A stretch of DNA of 64,000 bases from Atriophallophorus winterbourni (taxonomy: Eukaryota; Platyhelminthes; Trematoda; Plagiorchiida; Microphallidae): positions 47,396 to 111,395 of the forward strand of contig JACCGJ010001757.1 in NCBI GenBank assembly GCA_013407085.1, in the 5' to 3' direction. Each line of letters opens with the position of its first letter. The stretch's first letter is position 1. Shown here one piece after another: positions 32,400 through 43,079 of this stretch. Under the pieces are notes generated by a model. It was not told where the DNA came from. It did no database searches and was given only the letters and a program-made list of their open reading frames with translations. The translations under genes and the position numbers were made by a program.

Positions 32400-32620
32400 C
32401 ACCTACAACATTGTAGTCTCAATCCTTACGGCCTGAGCTACCGTCCACGGTTTTACCGTTCGCGATTAAGGCTTCGTGGATGTTTTTGCAGACTGGCATA
32501 TTTGATTAGCGTCGTATGCCCGAACAGTCGGGAAGGAGACAGCAACATCTATTGAGTTAGTTAAACCGATCGGATCTCCTTGTCAGGACTTGTTATCAGA
32601 TGCAGGGTAAGCTAGCATTG
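32400..32620 (-). repeat. SINE copy S1 (truncated)
   Basis: The minus strand shares the ~200-bp segment that precedes the tRNA-like part in S2 and S4, then GGTAGCTCAGGCCGTAAGG (an A-box-like element near 32432-32450). Similarity stops soon after, before the B box and the hammerhead-like core. Confidence 0.6.
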
Positions 32621-33005
32621 TTGTTTGGAGAGTTCGTTCATTAGGTTTTGCGACTACCCATCAGTACCAAGTCCTTCTAAATATTCACAAAGTTTATCAC
32701 AACGATCCACAATGGAAACACTGGACTAGATTTTCGCTCTTATTTGACCTCATCAGAAGTGCATATCCTGTCTCGGGTCTGTTTCGAAACAAGGACCTAG
32801 ATCATTGTCGTCTCATGCCTTTCGGCCTGATCAACCGTCCACCGTTTTACCGTTCGCGATTAAGCCTTCATGGTTCTTTCTCCAGACTGACACATTTGAT
32901 TAGCGTCTTATGCCTACCATTCAGTAAGTAGCCAGTAACATCTTCTGCGGTAGTAGAATCGATCTGATCTCCTGGTCAGATCTTCCCATCAGATACCGTG
33001 TAAGA
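32600..33005 (-). repeat. SINE copy S2 with hammerhead-like core
   Basis: About 400 bp on the minus strand: a leading 200-bp block, a diverged tRNA-like part, then CTGATGA (32756-32750), a 14-nt linker containing CAAATA, and GAAA (32735-32732). It ends with a tail including the GGGTAGTCGCAAAAC block near 32640-32660. Linker pairing is partial (three of four positions). Confidence 0.65.
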
Positions 33006-33030
33006 TAACGTCGATTAAATATGACGGGTA

Positions 33031-33800
33031 TTATTGATTGTATTTTGATCTTGCTCCCACGCTGTTCGGCATTTTTTTGCTCTGATTCTGAAGAACGCTT
33101 TCAGGACGAGGACAGAAGGTATTTACCTACGCACGCAAAGTGATGGCAAGCTTTTCAACCTAAACCGGTTGAGAGCACAAACCAAGGCACGAAATGTGCT
33201 AATTCGTGACCCGCTGTTTGCTGACGATGCAGCCTTTATTGCTCACTCCCAAGAGCACCTTCAGTCTCTAATAGACTGTTTTTCGTCGGCATGCAAAGAC
33301 TTTGGACTAACAATCAGCATGAGCAAGACCAAAGTCATTGGTCAAGGTACTGTATCGCCTACCATCATAACTGTTCAAAACTGTCAGCTTGAATCAGTAC
33401 ATCAGTTCACATACCTTGGTTCAACCACTGTGGATAACCTCTCGCTAGACACGGAGATTGATAAGCGGATTGGCAAAGCAGCTGTCATTCTGTCCTGTTT
33501 GAACTCTCGTGTTTGTGGTAACCGCGAGCTGACTGTAAAGACAGAGATGATGGTATACAGCTCGTGCGTACTAAATGCTTTACTGTACGGCAGTGAAACC
33601 TGCATCACCCGCGCAAGACACGAACGGAAGCTGAATGCTTTCCATCTAGGAAGCATCCGTCGTATCTTGAATATATCCTGGATGAACAGAGTGACTAATG
33701 CTGAAGTGCTTTCAAAAGCTGGTCTGCAGAGCATGTTCACTTTATTGCGACAGCGTCGCCTGCGCTGGCTTGGTTATGTCTTGTTGTTGGCCTCCGTCGG
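33031..33800 (+). pseudogene. RTE-like RT fragment, sense part
   Basis: From an APTLFGIF-like region near 33060, the frame opens at 33169 with LFADDAAFIAHSQEHLQSL (33205-33265), which contains the catalytic FADD. Then follow FTYLGSTTVDNLSLDTEIDKR (33405-33465), LYGSETCITRARHERKLNAFH near 33580-33645, and RRLRWLGYV near 33755-33780. These are the late-RT and thumb signatures of the family. The N-terminal endonuclease and RT motifs A and B are missing. Sequence after WLGYV no longer fits, because the next block is inverted. Confidence 0.75.
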
Positions 33801-34163
33801 TCAATGTCGACTATGGATGTATATGACATCGCATGAATTCCATGTTTTTTCAACTTTTTGAATGACTAAACAGTCCGATTCGGGAGGAACAATATCTCCC
33901 GCAGCGCTTGCAACGATAGACAGAACTCTGTTGTATTGCATCAGTTGCACGCCGGCGGCGTGATCGGCGTTCAGCAGCCAGGAGCAGTATTTGCTCCTCC
34001 CCGGCTTGCAGTCGACGCTTTACACAATGCCTCCAAAGTGAGCGGTCAAGAGCAAGATCTTCCCAGCTTGCGGGGTTAATGTCAAGAGCTTTCATATCTC
34101 TTTTGCAAACATCTTTATACCGCAAGTGTGATCTGCCCAATGGTCGACTTCCTAATTGCAACT
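33801..34163 (-). pseudogene. RTE-like C-terminal part, inverted block
   Basis: The minus strand carries what should follow WLGYV in sense: SRPLGRSHLRYKDVCKRDMKAL, WEDLALDRSLWR, an arginine-rich AAERRSRRRRATDAI, and a zinc-finger-like CKRCGRYCSSRIGLFSHSK. It is open for about 106 codons. Its orientation is opposite to both neighbours. Confidence 0.75.
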
Positions 34164-34328
34164 GATGCAATACAACCGAGTTCTGACTTTTGTTGCCAGC
34201 ACTGCGGGAGAGATTGTTCCTCCCGAATCGGACTGTTTAGTCATTCCAACAGCTGCAAAACTTGAACATTCACGCGTTTGTAATGTACATCCATGTTCGA
34301 CATCGACCGAAGTAGGCCAACAACATTG
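34164..34328 (+). pseudogene. RTE-like 3' end, sense part
   Basis: Sequence complementary to 33830-33960 in opposite orientation (the blocks around GATGCAATACAAC, CGGGAGAGATTGTTCCTCCC and CAGTCCGATTCGGGAGGAAC), then the 3' untranslated region with CATCCATG and TCGACATCGACCGA. With the inverted block it forms a roughly 150-bp inverted repeat. Confidence 0.7.
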
Positions 34329-34558
34329 ATTCAGAGTGTTTGGAAAGTTCGTTCATCGTGTTTTGCGAATACTCATCAGTACAAAGTCCTAAAACTATTC
34401 ACGATGTTTATCACAACGGTCCACATTTCAAGCACTAGACACGATTTTCGACCTTATTTGAATTCATCAGCAGTGCATATCCTGTCTCAAGTTTAATTCG
34501 AACCCAGGACCATCACTATTGTAATCTCACGCAGGCATTGTAGTCACGGTCGGTCATA
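34329..34558 (-). repeat. SINE copy S3 (truncated) with hammerhead-like core
   Basis: Minus strand: CTGATGA (34470-34464), a 14-nt linker with CAAATA, GAAA (34449-34446), and a tail as in S2. Similarity ends beyond a B-box-like GGGTTCGAA near 34490-34510, so the leading 200-bp block is lost. Confidence 0.65.
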
Positions 34559-34571
34559 TGAAGTCAGATTT

Positions 34572-34935
34572 AGCAGGTATTAGCTTACCCTCTATCTGTG
34601 GGAAGTTCTGACAAGAAGATCAGATCAATTGGCCGACCTCACAAGATGTTGGTGGCTTCTTCCTGACGGGTAGGGCATATGACTCTAATCAAATGTGCCA
34701 GTCTGGGAAAACATCCACAAATGCTTAATCACGAACGGTTAAATGGTGGACAGTAGCTCAGGCCATAAGGCTTGACACTACCATTTTAAAGCTCCTGAGT
34801 TCGAATCAGATCGGAGAGAGGATATGCGCTGCTGATGAGATCAAATAGCGAAACTCTATCACAGTGCTTTCAATGTGGACCGTTGTGATAGACGATTTAC
34901 TGATGAGTAGTCGCAAAACAGTATTCTAGCATTCG
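34572..34935 (+). repeat. SINE copy S4, tRNA-derived, with hammerhead-like core
   Basis: The most complete copy. A ~170-bp leading block is followed by a tRNA-like region with A box TAGCTCAGGCCATAAGG (34754-34770) and B box GTTCGAATC (34799-34807), the right spacing for an internal RNA polymerase III promoter. A CTGATGA (34832-34838), a short linker with TCAAATAG, and GAAAC (34850-34854) follow, then a tail ending near GTCGCAAAAC. It sits directly 5' of a truncated CR1-like element. Confidence 0.7.
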
Positions 34936-34956
34936 TGGTGAATAAAAGATCTTTGA

Positions 34957-36375
34957 GTTAAAAGGTTGATATCCAAAGTGATGGAGCGCATAGTGACGGA
35001 AAATATAGTTCATCACTTGGAATCACAAAATATACTATCTGTCGCCCAGCATGGGTTTCGTAAAGCTCGCTCATGCTGGACAAACTTGCTGACGGTATTA
35101 AACAATTGGACCCAAACCGTTGACGCAGGAGAAAGTGTGCACGCGTGCTATCTGAACATGTCGAAAGCTTTCGACAGAGTTGATCACTTCCTGTTGCTAC
35201 AAAAGCTGAAACAGATTGGTATTGACGGGCAGCTACTCGTATGGTTCGAAAGCTACCTCAATGGACGCAAGGCAATCGTTTGAGTTAACAGGGTACAATC
35301 ACGAGCCATTAATACCTCTTGTGGTGTACCGCAAGGTTCCGTTCTCGGTCCAGTGCTTTTCGTGGTTTACATCAATGATTTACCTGAGACGCTCTCATGC
35401 AAGGTAGTTCTTTTTGCGGATGATGTTAAACTTTGGATGCGAATAAAATCAACTGCAGACTGCGTAAAACTTCAAAGTGATTCAGATGCACTACACGAAT
35501 GGTCAGTTAGAAATAAACTGCCGTTTAATTTTCAAAAATGCAAGTTACTGCAAATCGGTAAGCCCTTACGGTATGAATATCACTCTGGGCAGATGATTTT
35601 GAGATGGACCGAATCGGAGAAGGATCTTGGAGTCTGGATATGTGGCAGCCTGAAGAACAGCGTGCATTGTGAGGTCATTTACAAGCGTGCTTCAAATCTT
35701 CTAGGTATGCTTAGACGGATCTTCAGAACCTTTACGCCTGTAACGTTGCCAAGCATCATGAAGACTTACTTAATTCGCACAATGGAACAGGCATCACAAG
35801 CATGGACTCCGTGGATGAAAAAAGATATATTCTTGCTTGACAGGATATATCATCGTGCAACTAAACTCGTGCGTGGTTTTCGAGACCTTACATACGAGGA
35901 AAGGTTGGAAATGCTAAAGCTTCCTACTCCCCTTCAACGTAGACTTCGAAGTGACGTTATCATTACGTACAAAATATTGAATACTCCAGATCATCCACTC
36001 AAACATTTGTTCAAATACCGTGAATCAGGTATTACATGTAGCCACTCAGCGGCACTACAAATTCGCCATTCCCGTACTAATTGTCGCCGATATTTCTATT
36101 CGGTACGTGTCTGTTTCCTATGGAATGCCCTTCCCGAAGTAATTATCACCTCTCTTTGTATCCAAACATTCACTCGAACCTTGGACACTTATTTGTTAAA
36201 TAACGATTTGACGATGCCTGTGTATTGACTCAGGGTAAGCATATTACTTGACTCCGATGACATCGTATAACTGTTTTTTTATACCTCTTATTGAACGCAT
36301 ATTTACTATGATATGGTAATTTTGAAGCTGTGCTTTTTGTGACTATAAATTCTTGAATCTTGAATCTTGAACCTT
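34957..36375 (+). mobile_element. CR1-like non-LTR element, 5'-truncated
   Basis: It begins inside the RT (ISKVMERIVTENI) directly after SINE S4 and ends with a heptamer tail (AATCTTG repeats at about 36350-36378). Short tandem 3' tails are typical of CR1-like elements. Untranslated 3' sequence is 36229-36350. It is the parent type of the fragments called CR1-D and CR1-B in the tandem array. Confidence 0.85.
34966..36228 (+). pseudogene. CR1-like RT, one nonsense codon
   Basis: The frame is open over about 420 codons except for a TGA at 35281-35283, where relatives have tryptophan. In order: QHGFRKARSC (about 35047-35080), motif A YLNMSKAFDRVDH (35149-35190), motif B TSCGVPQGSVLGPVLF (35314-35360), catalytic FADDVKLWM (35413-35440), SEKDLGVWI (35611-35640), EQASQAWTPWMKKDIFLL (35785-35840), and the tail RHSRTNCRRYFYSVRVCFLWNALP (36065-36135, partly quoted). 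The endonuclease region is missing through 5' truncation. Confidence 0.85.
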
Positions 36376-37368
36376 GAATGACACAACCCAGTATAGTTCA
36401 TTAGGTCTCGCAACTAATCAAATCATAGCACCACGTTAAGGTTAAGTCTCTGTGGGACAGCACGTTTTATTGTTCAAATTCGAGCGTATCGGGTGCTTAA
36501 GCGAGGAAAATACTGATATGCCTTAAACATTCATTGAACGTTGTGCTGCTTTGTATGTATTCTATTTAACTGCATAATTCAATTTCAACTTTGTTTTAAC
36601 TACCACTGTTCCATGCATCCCTGAACTTAAATGTACTGGCATCACCTGATAACGCCAAACATACAGGAACTGGATTTGATGTGCATATGAGCAGTTTAAA
36701 AGTAAACAATACATTTTCCACAAGATATCATTTAGAGCACTATAAATGTAACCATGTATTTTAAGACCGTGCTTCTTAGTGAAAATTCTATTTAACATTA
36801 ATATTTTTCATCTTTTACAACGAAAACAGGAAGATGTCACGTTTAATCTTCATGGCGACACGAATCACAGAAAACCGCTACTGATAAGACATGTTCTGAT
36901 TGCACAAGTCCGACACTACATCACACCGAAGATCAAGTCTTAACATCTCCGCAGATGCTCATCTTCATGTCACTTTTAAACAGTTTTTCTGACATCATGG
37001 ACAGAAGTCTCAGTAGTTACTTTTAAATTCTTTAACACCCGCGTGAGTAGAAACCTTCAGTTATACAGTGCTTCCTAAACGTATGTTCATGCTCAGGGGC
37101 ACTTTTATCGCCTAGTTATCAGAAGAAACAACTGATCACTATATTCATTAAGCAGGATACAGCGTGTCATGTGCAAGCGAAACGTTACCCATGCAAGTTC
37201 CAACGACTACGCATTAGCAGACTACGTTGATTATCGCAATCACTGCACCATATTTGTAACCGTTGTTTTTATAACCTCGAATTAATCACTTTCGCCACTA
37301 GACTGAGTCTACGATTGTGTAGCTCGTATAGGGACAGTAGACGATAATACGTAGTGAGAAGACTCTGA
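36376..37368. other. Unassigned stretch with one Penelope-end remnant
   Basis: No gene recognised. At 37176-37195 the block AGCGAAACGTTACCCATGC matches the right half of the Penelope hammerhead-like motif (GAAA and following) without the left half. It resembles the 5' edge of PLE1 and is probably a tiny relic. Confidence 0.45.
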
Positions 37369-38049
37369 TGCATACATGAAGTAATTGTTACTACATATCC
37401 TCAAGTGGCCAACACGACCCTAGTAATTCTACCGCTTTGTCTTACAGCGCGCTCTCCTAAACAAAACTCAACATTTATAAAGCCGACAATCAATGGCATG
37501 TCTCACCTAAACTCTTCTGATATTACAAAGGTAACTAAAAACGAGCAATCCGCTTATTTGAATGTTCAGGTTAAACCATCGGATTCAAATACCATGGTCA
37601 AAGCAAAATATTTCTGTGTAATCAGTACGAACTTGTAGGAATCCAACGAGACAATTTTTGCAAATAGGCAGACACACAACCTAGAACAATTTTCAAACCT
37701 CTGCACGATAATGGGTTCGGAAACCATAAGAATTATTAAAGTTACACGTTTGGTTTGCCACACATGCTCCTCCGATTTCGGTGAAATACGTCTAATGGAA
37801 ACAATACTGAAAAGTAAGATTGATATGGAAACTGTTCATTTCAAGTTTTACTTGCTACGTTGGTTTCACGTATACAATACTAAATTTAGCGCCGATATAA
37901 CCTGGTTGAAAAGAAATAGTCGTATCGATGTTCGTAAGAAGAGCAACGATAGCAGTGTAATCATTCTAGGTGTTCCATGGCTGTCAATACGATGGAAGCT
38001 TTTAAGCAACCACAACACGACTACAAACAGTGTCATTACATCGCAGTAA
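37369..38049 (+). pseudogene. Possible Ig-like protein exon or pseudogene
   Basis: One + frame stays open from 37369 to 38049 except for a TAG at 37636-37638. The first half ends with SAYLNVQVKPSDSN followed by KYFC, like the E and F strands of an immunoglobulin domain, with an upstream PLCLTA that could be the B-strand cysteine. The second half has RLVCHTC (B strand) and later ITWLKRNSRI and SSVIILGV, like the C and E strands of a second Ig domain; the gap between them is about 35 residues too long, so an intron may be unrecognised. No transposon family explains this frame. It could be a real multi-exon gene with the TAG in an intron, or a pseudogene. Weak evidence. Confidence 0.3.
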
Positions 38050-38966
38050 CAAAATCAGCGGGGGAATGTCTCGCTGCGAGTACATTCAGGATAACCGTTC
38101 CTTCAATTACAAATGTGATTAAACAAATCCATTGAAACTGACGCAGGAAACATTTTCCCAGTGATATCGGATTAACCTTACTTAAGGCGGCCTGAGAAAC
38201 ACAAGCTGATGCACAGCCGAGCAAAGATTCTCAAAACTCAAACTTGGAGGACGTTTCAAATGACCTCAAAGTACTGGCTCTCTGGGGGTCGGATCAATAG
38301 ACACAACCTATTCATCCTAGTAACATACCAAAACCCAGTATTTATTTTGTATACACTAAAGCAAAGATTTTGTGCAATAAACTAAAGTGTTGGCCACAGT
38401 TTACAGAAATCCTTTAGTGGTGACTTCACATACACACACCTGTTCAACGTTTATACGTATAGCATATGGTATTGCATACATATTTGTCTTTTTCACCATA
38501 AATCTGAAAGCTAGATATCGCTTCTGATTTCAAAGGTTTATCAAATTTTGCGTGACATGTGTGTGCACATTTGCGACAGGTGTCAGATTTTGGCATACAA
38601 CTCATTACAATCTCCCAGTAATACTGCGTATTCTTCAAAATGTATTCGCCTTACCTTGCAGTAGCAGCGAAGCTTAGGCGCATGACGACTGACTTCTACC
38701 TTTTCTAAAAATGAGAGCTATATATTGTTGGAGTCCCCTTTAATTCAGCTTTCGGAATAAACCACTCACGTAGCGGCAATCGGTAATACGAAAGAATTCG
38801 GATTTTTCATGTTTTTCTTATATTAGATCTATCCTGGCAACTATGTTTATACTCTGCATAACATCAAATGGACTAACGCCTTGAAAGCAACGTTTACTTT
38901 GTCATCAGATCTCTATGATTTCAAAATTGTGCGATCAAATACCGAATCGTCATACCGAATTTAATT
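38050..38966. other. Unassigned stretch
   Basis: No recognised gene. A cysteine-rich minus frame at 38444-38638 has no supporting context. Confidence 0.35.
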
Positions 38967-39155
38967 ATGATTTTGCTCTCATTCGTGAACACAGTTTTTT
39001 GTCACGCTCACGATATTCTCAATCGATCGCTCGACAGAACCACTGCATCTGTATACAGCAATGAACCGTGCTACTCACAACCATTACCTAGTGACTCGGA
39101 AAAGAAAACGGAGAGCACCCAGCGGCATGTGTACGGTTTGCCAAAAGTCTGTTAA
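38967..39155 (+). CDS. Short frame with signal-peptide-like start, uncertain
   Basis: 62 codons. The first 14 (MILLSFVNTVFCHA) look like a secretion signal with a possible cleavage after CHA. The rest is polar with serine, lysine and two cysteines. Upstream the frame is open for 17 more codons without a start. No homologue, no clear splice sites and no conserved second copy in the window. It could be a first exon, but chance is a fair explanation. Confidence 0.2.
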   Translation: MILLSFVNTVFCHAHDILNRSLDRTTASVYSNEPCYSQPLPSDSEKKTESTQRHVYGLPKVC

Positions 39156-39373
39156 TTGTTGCGGTGTCTGTTATGATGGCCATGTTTGCAAAGCCCAACC
39201 AACTGCATCATCCTCGGAGGTGAAAACCTAAATGGACTGAAATCCAGTATACGAACACTGAATAAACTGGTAAAAAACGCATTAAAGACACCACAGTTAC
39301 CCGACTTAGAGTTTGCTGATAAATAGACGATAAAAAATCTAGCATACTCGAACAGGCCAACATGTGCCCAGAT
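39156..39373. other. Unassigned spacer before unit 0
   Basis: No feature recognised. Similarity to the tandem unit starts near 39374. Confidence 0.35.
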
Positions 39374-40192
39374 CAACATTGATGAGATGATAATTTGCGA
39401 CACCTTTATTTTCTCCGTTCAATTCGCTCACCTCACATTATAAATTGTATCCTCATATATACCAGCTATTTGGTTCTTTTACGTTTTCCTATATCTTATT
39501 TAGTCTCTTTTCTATCACAATGTTGTTTATTACACGGTACGGTCTAACCCACGTATTCCGAAATTTTTGCGCCCCCGTTGATCCGATTATTATGTTACAC
39601 TAGCTCTTGTATTAGGAACGGACTCCATAGACTTCACTTAAATCCAAAAAAGGAAGAGGTTCAAGCACGATTCTTGCGAAACTCCGCTTGTGACGTCTAT
39701 TCTTTTTAGAGAAGTTGCTGTCAACACGAACTTGAACGTGTCTCTCAGTAAGATAGTCGATTATCCAATTCAGCAACATTGTTATTTGATAAGCTTTGAG
39801 ATTTTTTATTAATATGTCATTGTCGACTCTATCGAAAGCTTTAGAAATTTCGATGTAGCAAGCATGCAGACCCTCAACTTCGTCTTGTGTCTTACTCCAA
39901 TCATCGAACCTTGTATGAATATTTGATAAACAGCAACGATTCCTTTGAAAATCGTGATGTGCTGCACCCAAATTATTTTTTTTTAAATGTTCTCTTATGC
40001 GTGAGGTCACAATGCGTTCAATTATTTTAAAGATATCCGGGAGTAGCTTTACCGGTCTATAGTTTGCTGTGTCTGAACGGCTACCATCTTTATAAAAAGG
40101 AGTTATGATCGCTGCTTTCGAACGCGGCGATATATATTCCGTCATGTCGGCTGAGATTGAATAATCACTTGAGAGGAGCAGTCAAACTTTCA
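39374..40192 (+). repeat. Unit 0: diverged, shorter relative of the 7.1-kb tandem unit
   Basis: 39374-39525 matches the unit sequence just left of insertion CR1-A (42935-43079), and 39526-39640 matches what follows that insertion (44480-44570), with no CR1-A between. 39980-40190 then matches 46060-46277. It lacks CR1-A, CR1-B and the 1-kb block 46278-47290. Substitutions are far more frequent than among units 1-4. Confidence 0.75.
39612..40145 (-). pseudogene. CR1-like RT fragment in unit 0
   Basis: The minus strand reads KAAIITPFYKDGSRSDTANY and RPVKLLPDIFKIIERIV, the entry to a CR1-like RT. A degraded QHGF box follows (AAHHDFQRN), then motif A CYIEISKAFDRVDNDI (about 39825-39870) and LNWIIDYLTERHVQVRVD. 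It breaks before motif B (a DVTSGVSQ-like remnant near 39680). It is longer than the matching piece CR1-C in units 1-3, so those units lost internal sequence. Confidence 0.75.
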
Positions 40193-41066
40193 ATCAGTAA
40201 TTGGGAGCTTCGCGTTTCTCTTTCTATTGTATAACCCCAAATATCCTGTCGTTTATAGCATACGCCAATGCCGGTAAGCGATTATTTATGCCGATGACTC
40301 ACTCGTCATTTTAATCTTTGCTACACCACAAGGCATCTTCTAATACCAGGTAATTGTCGTTTTGCCTTAACCTGTTAACGACACACAGCCTGACACCTGT
40401 TCGGTATTTAAGTGTTGATGATTTGAGCCCCATGAAATTTCGACTAACAAACAGTTTGTAATTCTGTATTTGAACTGCCTGTTTTGTTGTACTAATGAGG
40501 ATTACCAGTGGTATTCATGTCTAACGAAAAATGCATTGTTCCGTTGCTTTAATCTCAACGAAACTAATCTAACCGATTTCGCCTGTTGAACGCAGCAGCC
40601 ATAAACCCGTTTTGTGGTAATGGTGCTCCAGGATGTGAGCAACTCTATACTTTAATTTTGATTTTAGTGATTTGGGGGCTTGATCAACATTATGTATTTG
40701 ACCTCTGTGTCCGATAATATAAAAATGAAAGCAATACCGGTTATTATAAAATGTATTGTTCGCACTTATTGTTCAGTATATTGTTTGAGTGCGTAAGCCA
40801 AAAAATCATGATTTTTATTAGTTCGTCGGCACGGAACGATAATTCTATTTCCAATTAAATTTTCAAACTCTGATTTTAATAATTAAATTGTGGTGCTCAC
40901 ATCTCTTTCTCGCATTTCAATCGTTCTGTTTTACCGCGCTTAATTTCTTCATGCAGTGTATGTTAAATCAAATGACATTTTCTTATATATAACGGATTCA
41001 TAAATCCAAGTGAAGTGACAATTTATTATAAAATAAAATTGTGGTATTTAACAAACTTGGCAACCT

Positions 41067-41910
41067 AAGATCTAAGTGATTTAGATGCTCTCCATGAATG
41101 GTCGGTGCGGAATTCTTTGTAATTCAATTTCCAAAAAGGCAATAAGTTGAAATTGCTAAGCCATTTCAGTATCAATAATTTTTTAAGCTGGTCAGATTCG
41201 AAAAAAGCTTGAGGCATTTTGAGGCAGACTGAGAAATAGCGTACATTGTCAGGTCACCTACAAGCGCGAATTCAAGCTTTTCGGTATGCTGCGACGGATT
41301 TTCAAAACCTTCTCGTCGGGAACGATGTCCAGCACCAGGAAAGCCTACTTATTTTCAACCATGGAGCATGCATCGAAAGCTTGGACTTCGTGATTAAAAG
41401 AGGATATATTATTGCTTGATAAATTATACCACCGTGCAATCAAACTCGTAAGTTTTATAGGGAAACGAACATGCAAGAAAAGATTGCAAAAACACAGACT
41501 CTTTACTCCCCTTCACAGAAGCCGTCAAAGGCATGTGATATTAAAATACAAAATATTAAATAACTCACATCATCCTTTAAGAAATTCATTCGAAACCGTG
41601 AGTCACGACATACACGCATCCACTTAGCGACAATACAAATCCCCAACTCCCGTAACAGCTGTCGTCAATAATTTATTTTTTACGTGTCTTTTACCTTTGG
41701 AATGCGCTCCCCGAAACTCGTGTCATGGCTCCCAGCGTCGAAATATTGATTCGAAATTTGGATACTTATTTGGTGCATAACGATTTAACGACACCGGTGT
41801 ATTGACTCATGCTAAGTATTCGACTGACTATACTTGACATTATATGTTTAATTTATACCCTTTCCATGAACGAATATTTACTATGATATGGTAATTGTGA
41901 AGTGTGCTGG
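41067..41910 (+). pseudogene. CR1-D in unit 1: C-terminal half of a CR1-like RT
   Basis: Matches 35473-36350 of the CR1-like element, from just after the catalytic box to near the 3' end, with many shifts and stops. Recognisable pieces are DLDALHEWSVRN, the RRIF region near 41290, DKLYHRAIKLV (41415-41450) and the DTYLVHNDLTTPVY-like end near 41765-41805. The heptamer tail is missing. Confidence 0.8.
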
Positions 41911-42329
41911 ATTGCATGTGTACACATATGTGTACAGGTCGAAGGCCATGGCACTATTTATCACTTTTTCCGCTGTTTGATTAAATGCATATCCGACATG
42001 TACTTCCCTATATTAGTGCAAACAGCCCAGAAACAATTATGGTGTGTGTAATGGGAATACATGCAAACACGTATATTTGGTATATTTTGTGTCATAAAGA
42101 CAAGAGGCACTCGATTTTGAAGAGAGATCTGGAGTCTATTAAATAAAATAGCAATAGGTTTGGACGATATTTTAACTTGTCCGTGAAGATATTGCTTGCA
42201 AACGCCGCTAAATTGATGAGTGATTGTAGTTATTCATTGTAAATATCGGAGGTGTGTTCGGTTGCAACGAAGTGAGCCAACTAGATTACCCCAACACAAG
42301 ATTTTGAAACAGTTAAGCAAAATTTATTC

Positions 42330-42715
42330 ATGATTTTTGCAGTGAAGTTTTCAATTCTGTTTTCGTATGCACCATGAGTGCACTTCGCTGTTTTTCAAAA
42401 ACGAACCAATATGCTTTCGACCCAAAAGCTTAATACCTTCACATAAACAATCAGAGTTTCATGATATTTTGTATTTAGCTCCATGGTTTCTAGAGTGCGA
42501 CTTCTGGTATCGACCATTATGGCGCGATGGTGCACTATCGATCCGCTCATCAGGTCTACGTGGTCTCATTCTCAGTAGAGCACAACGTGTGCGCACTATG
42601 ATGTGGATCGATGTTGAAATTAGATCGACAGATTCAGCTGATGCGTGCTAGATGCTTTGGCGATATATTTCTCATTATTGCGAGTCAGAAGTCATCAGAC
42701 TGAACATTAATTACG
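42330..42715 (+). repeat. Dispersed repeat 'A' in unit 1
   Basis: Counterpart of 3825-4190. Unit 1 carries a deletion near 42698 that units 2 and 3 lack (they read TCATCACGTTTCTGACTG). The 94-codon frame across it is preserved among units only because the units are near-identical. Confidence 0.6.
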
Positions 42716-43079
42716 CTGGTCTGAATCGCACGGCCTGAGTATTTATTGATGAACTCATCTCGCACTGCACGTAACTCACGAAAATGCTTCGGATTTTCAC
42801 CCGAATACCCAGAAACTCAGAAACTCAGACCCGACTACCGGTTCTTTATGCAAACATCTCACGTTAATGATTCACACCTGGCCTTTCATCCGCACTATCA
42901 TTTCTTGCGGTTTTCACGCCTGGAGTGTTAGACCAACCCTGACGAGATGATTATAAGCGACATCTTTTATTTTCTCCGTTTCATTCACTCACCTCACCTT
43001 AAAATTAGTATCCACATATATACCAGCTACTTAATTTTTTTACGTTTTTCCACGTCGTGTTTAGTCTATTTTCAATCAA

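Noticed and set aside
34745..34815. Functional tRNA gene
   Set aside because: A and B boxes are present but the cloverleaf stems do not pair convincingly and the segment is embedded in a longer repeat present in several copies. It is a SINE part.
38444..38638. Cysteine-rich minus-strand frame of 64 codons
   Set aside because: Cysteine pattern is irregular, with no signal peptide, splice sites or second copy.
42367..42651. 94-codon frame repeated at 49466, 56566 and 63670
   Set aside because: It lies in the non-coding repeat A. Conservation reflects recent duplication of the units, and the related copies at 3825 and 10311 do not keep the frame.
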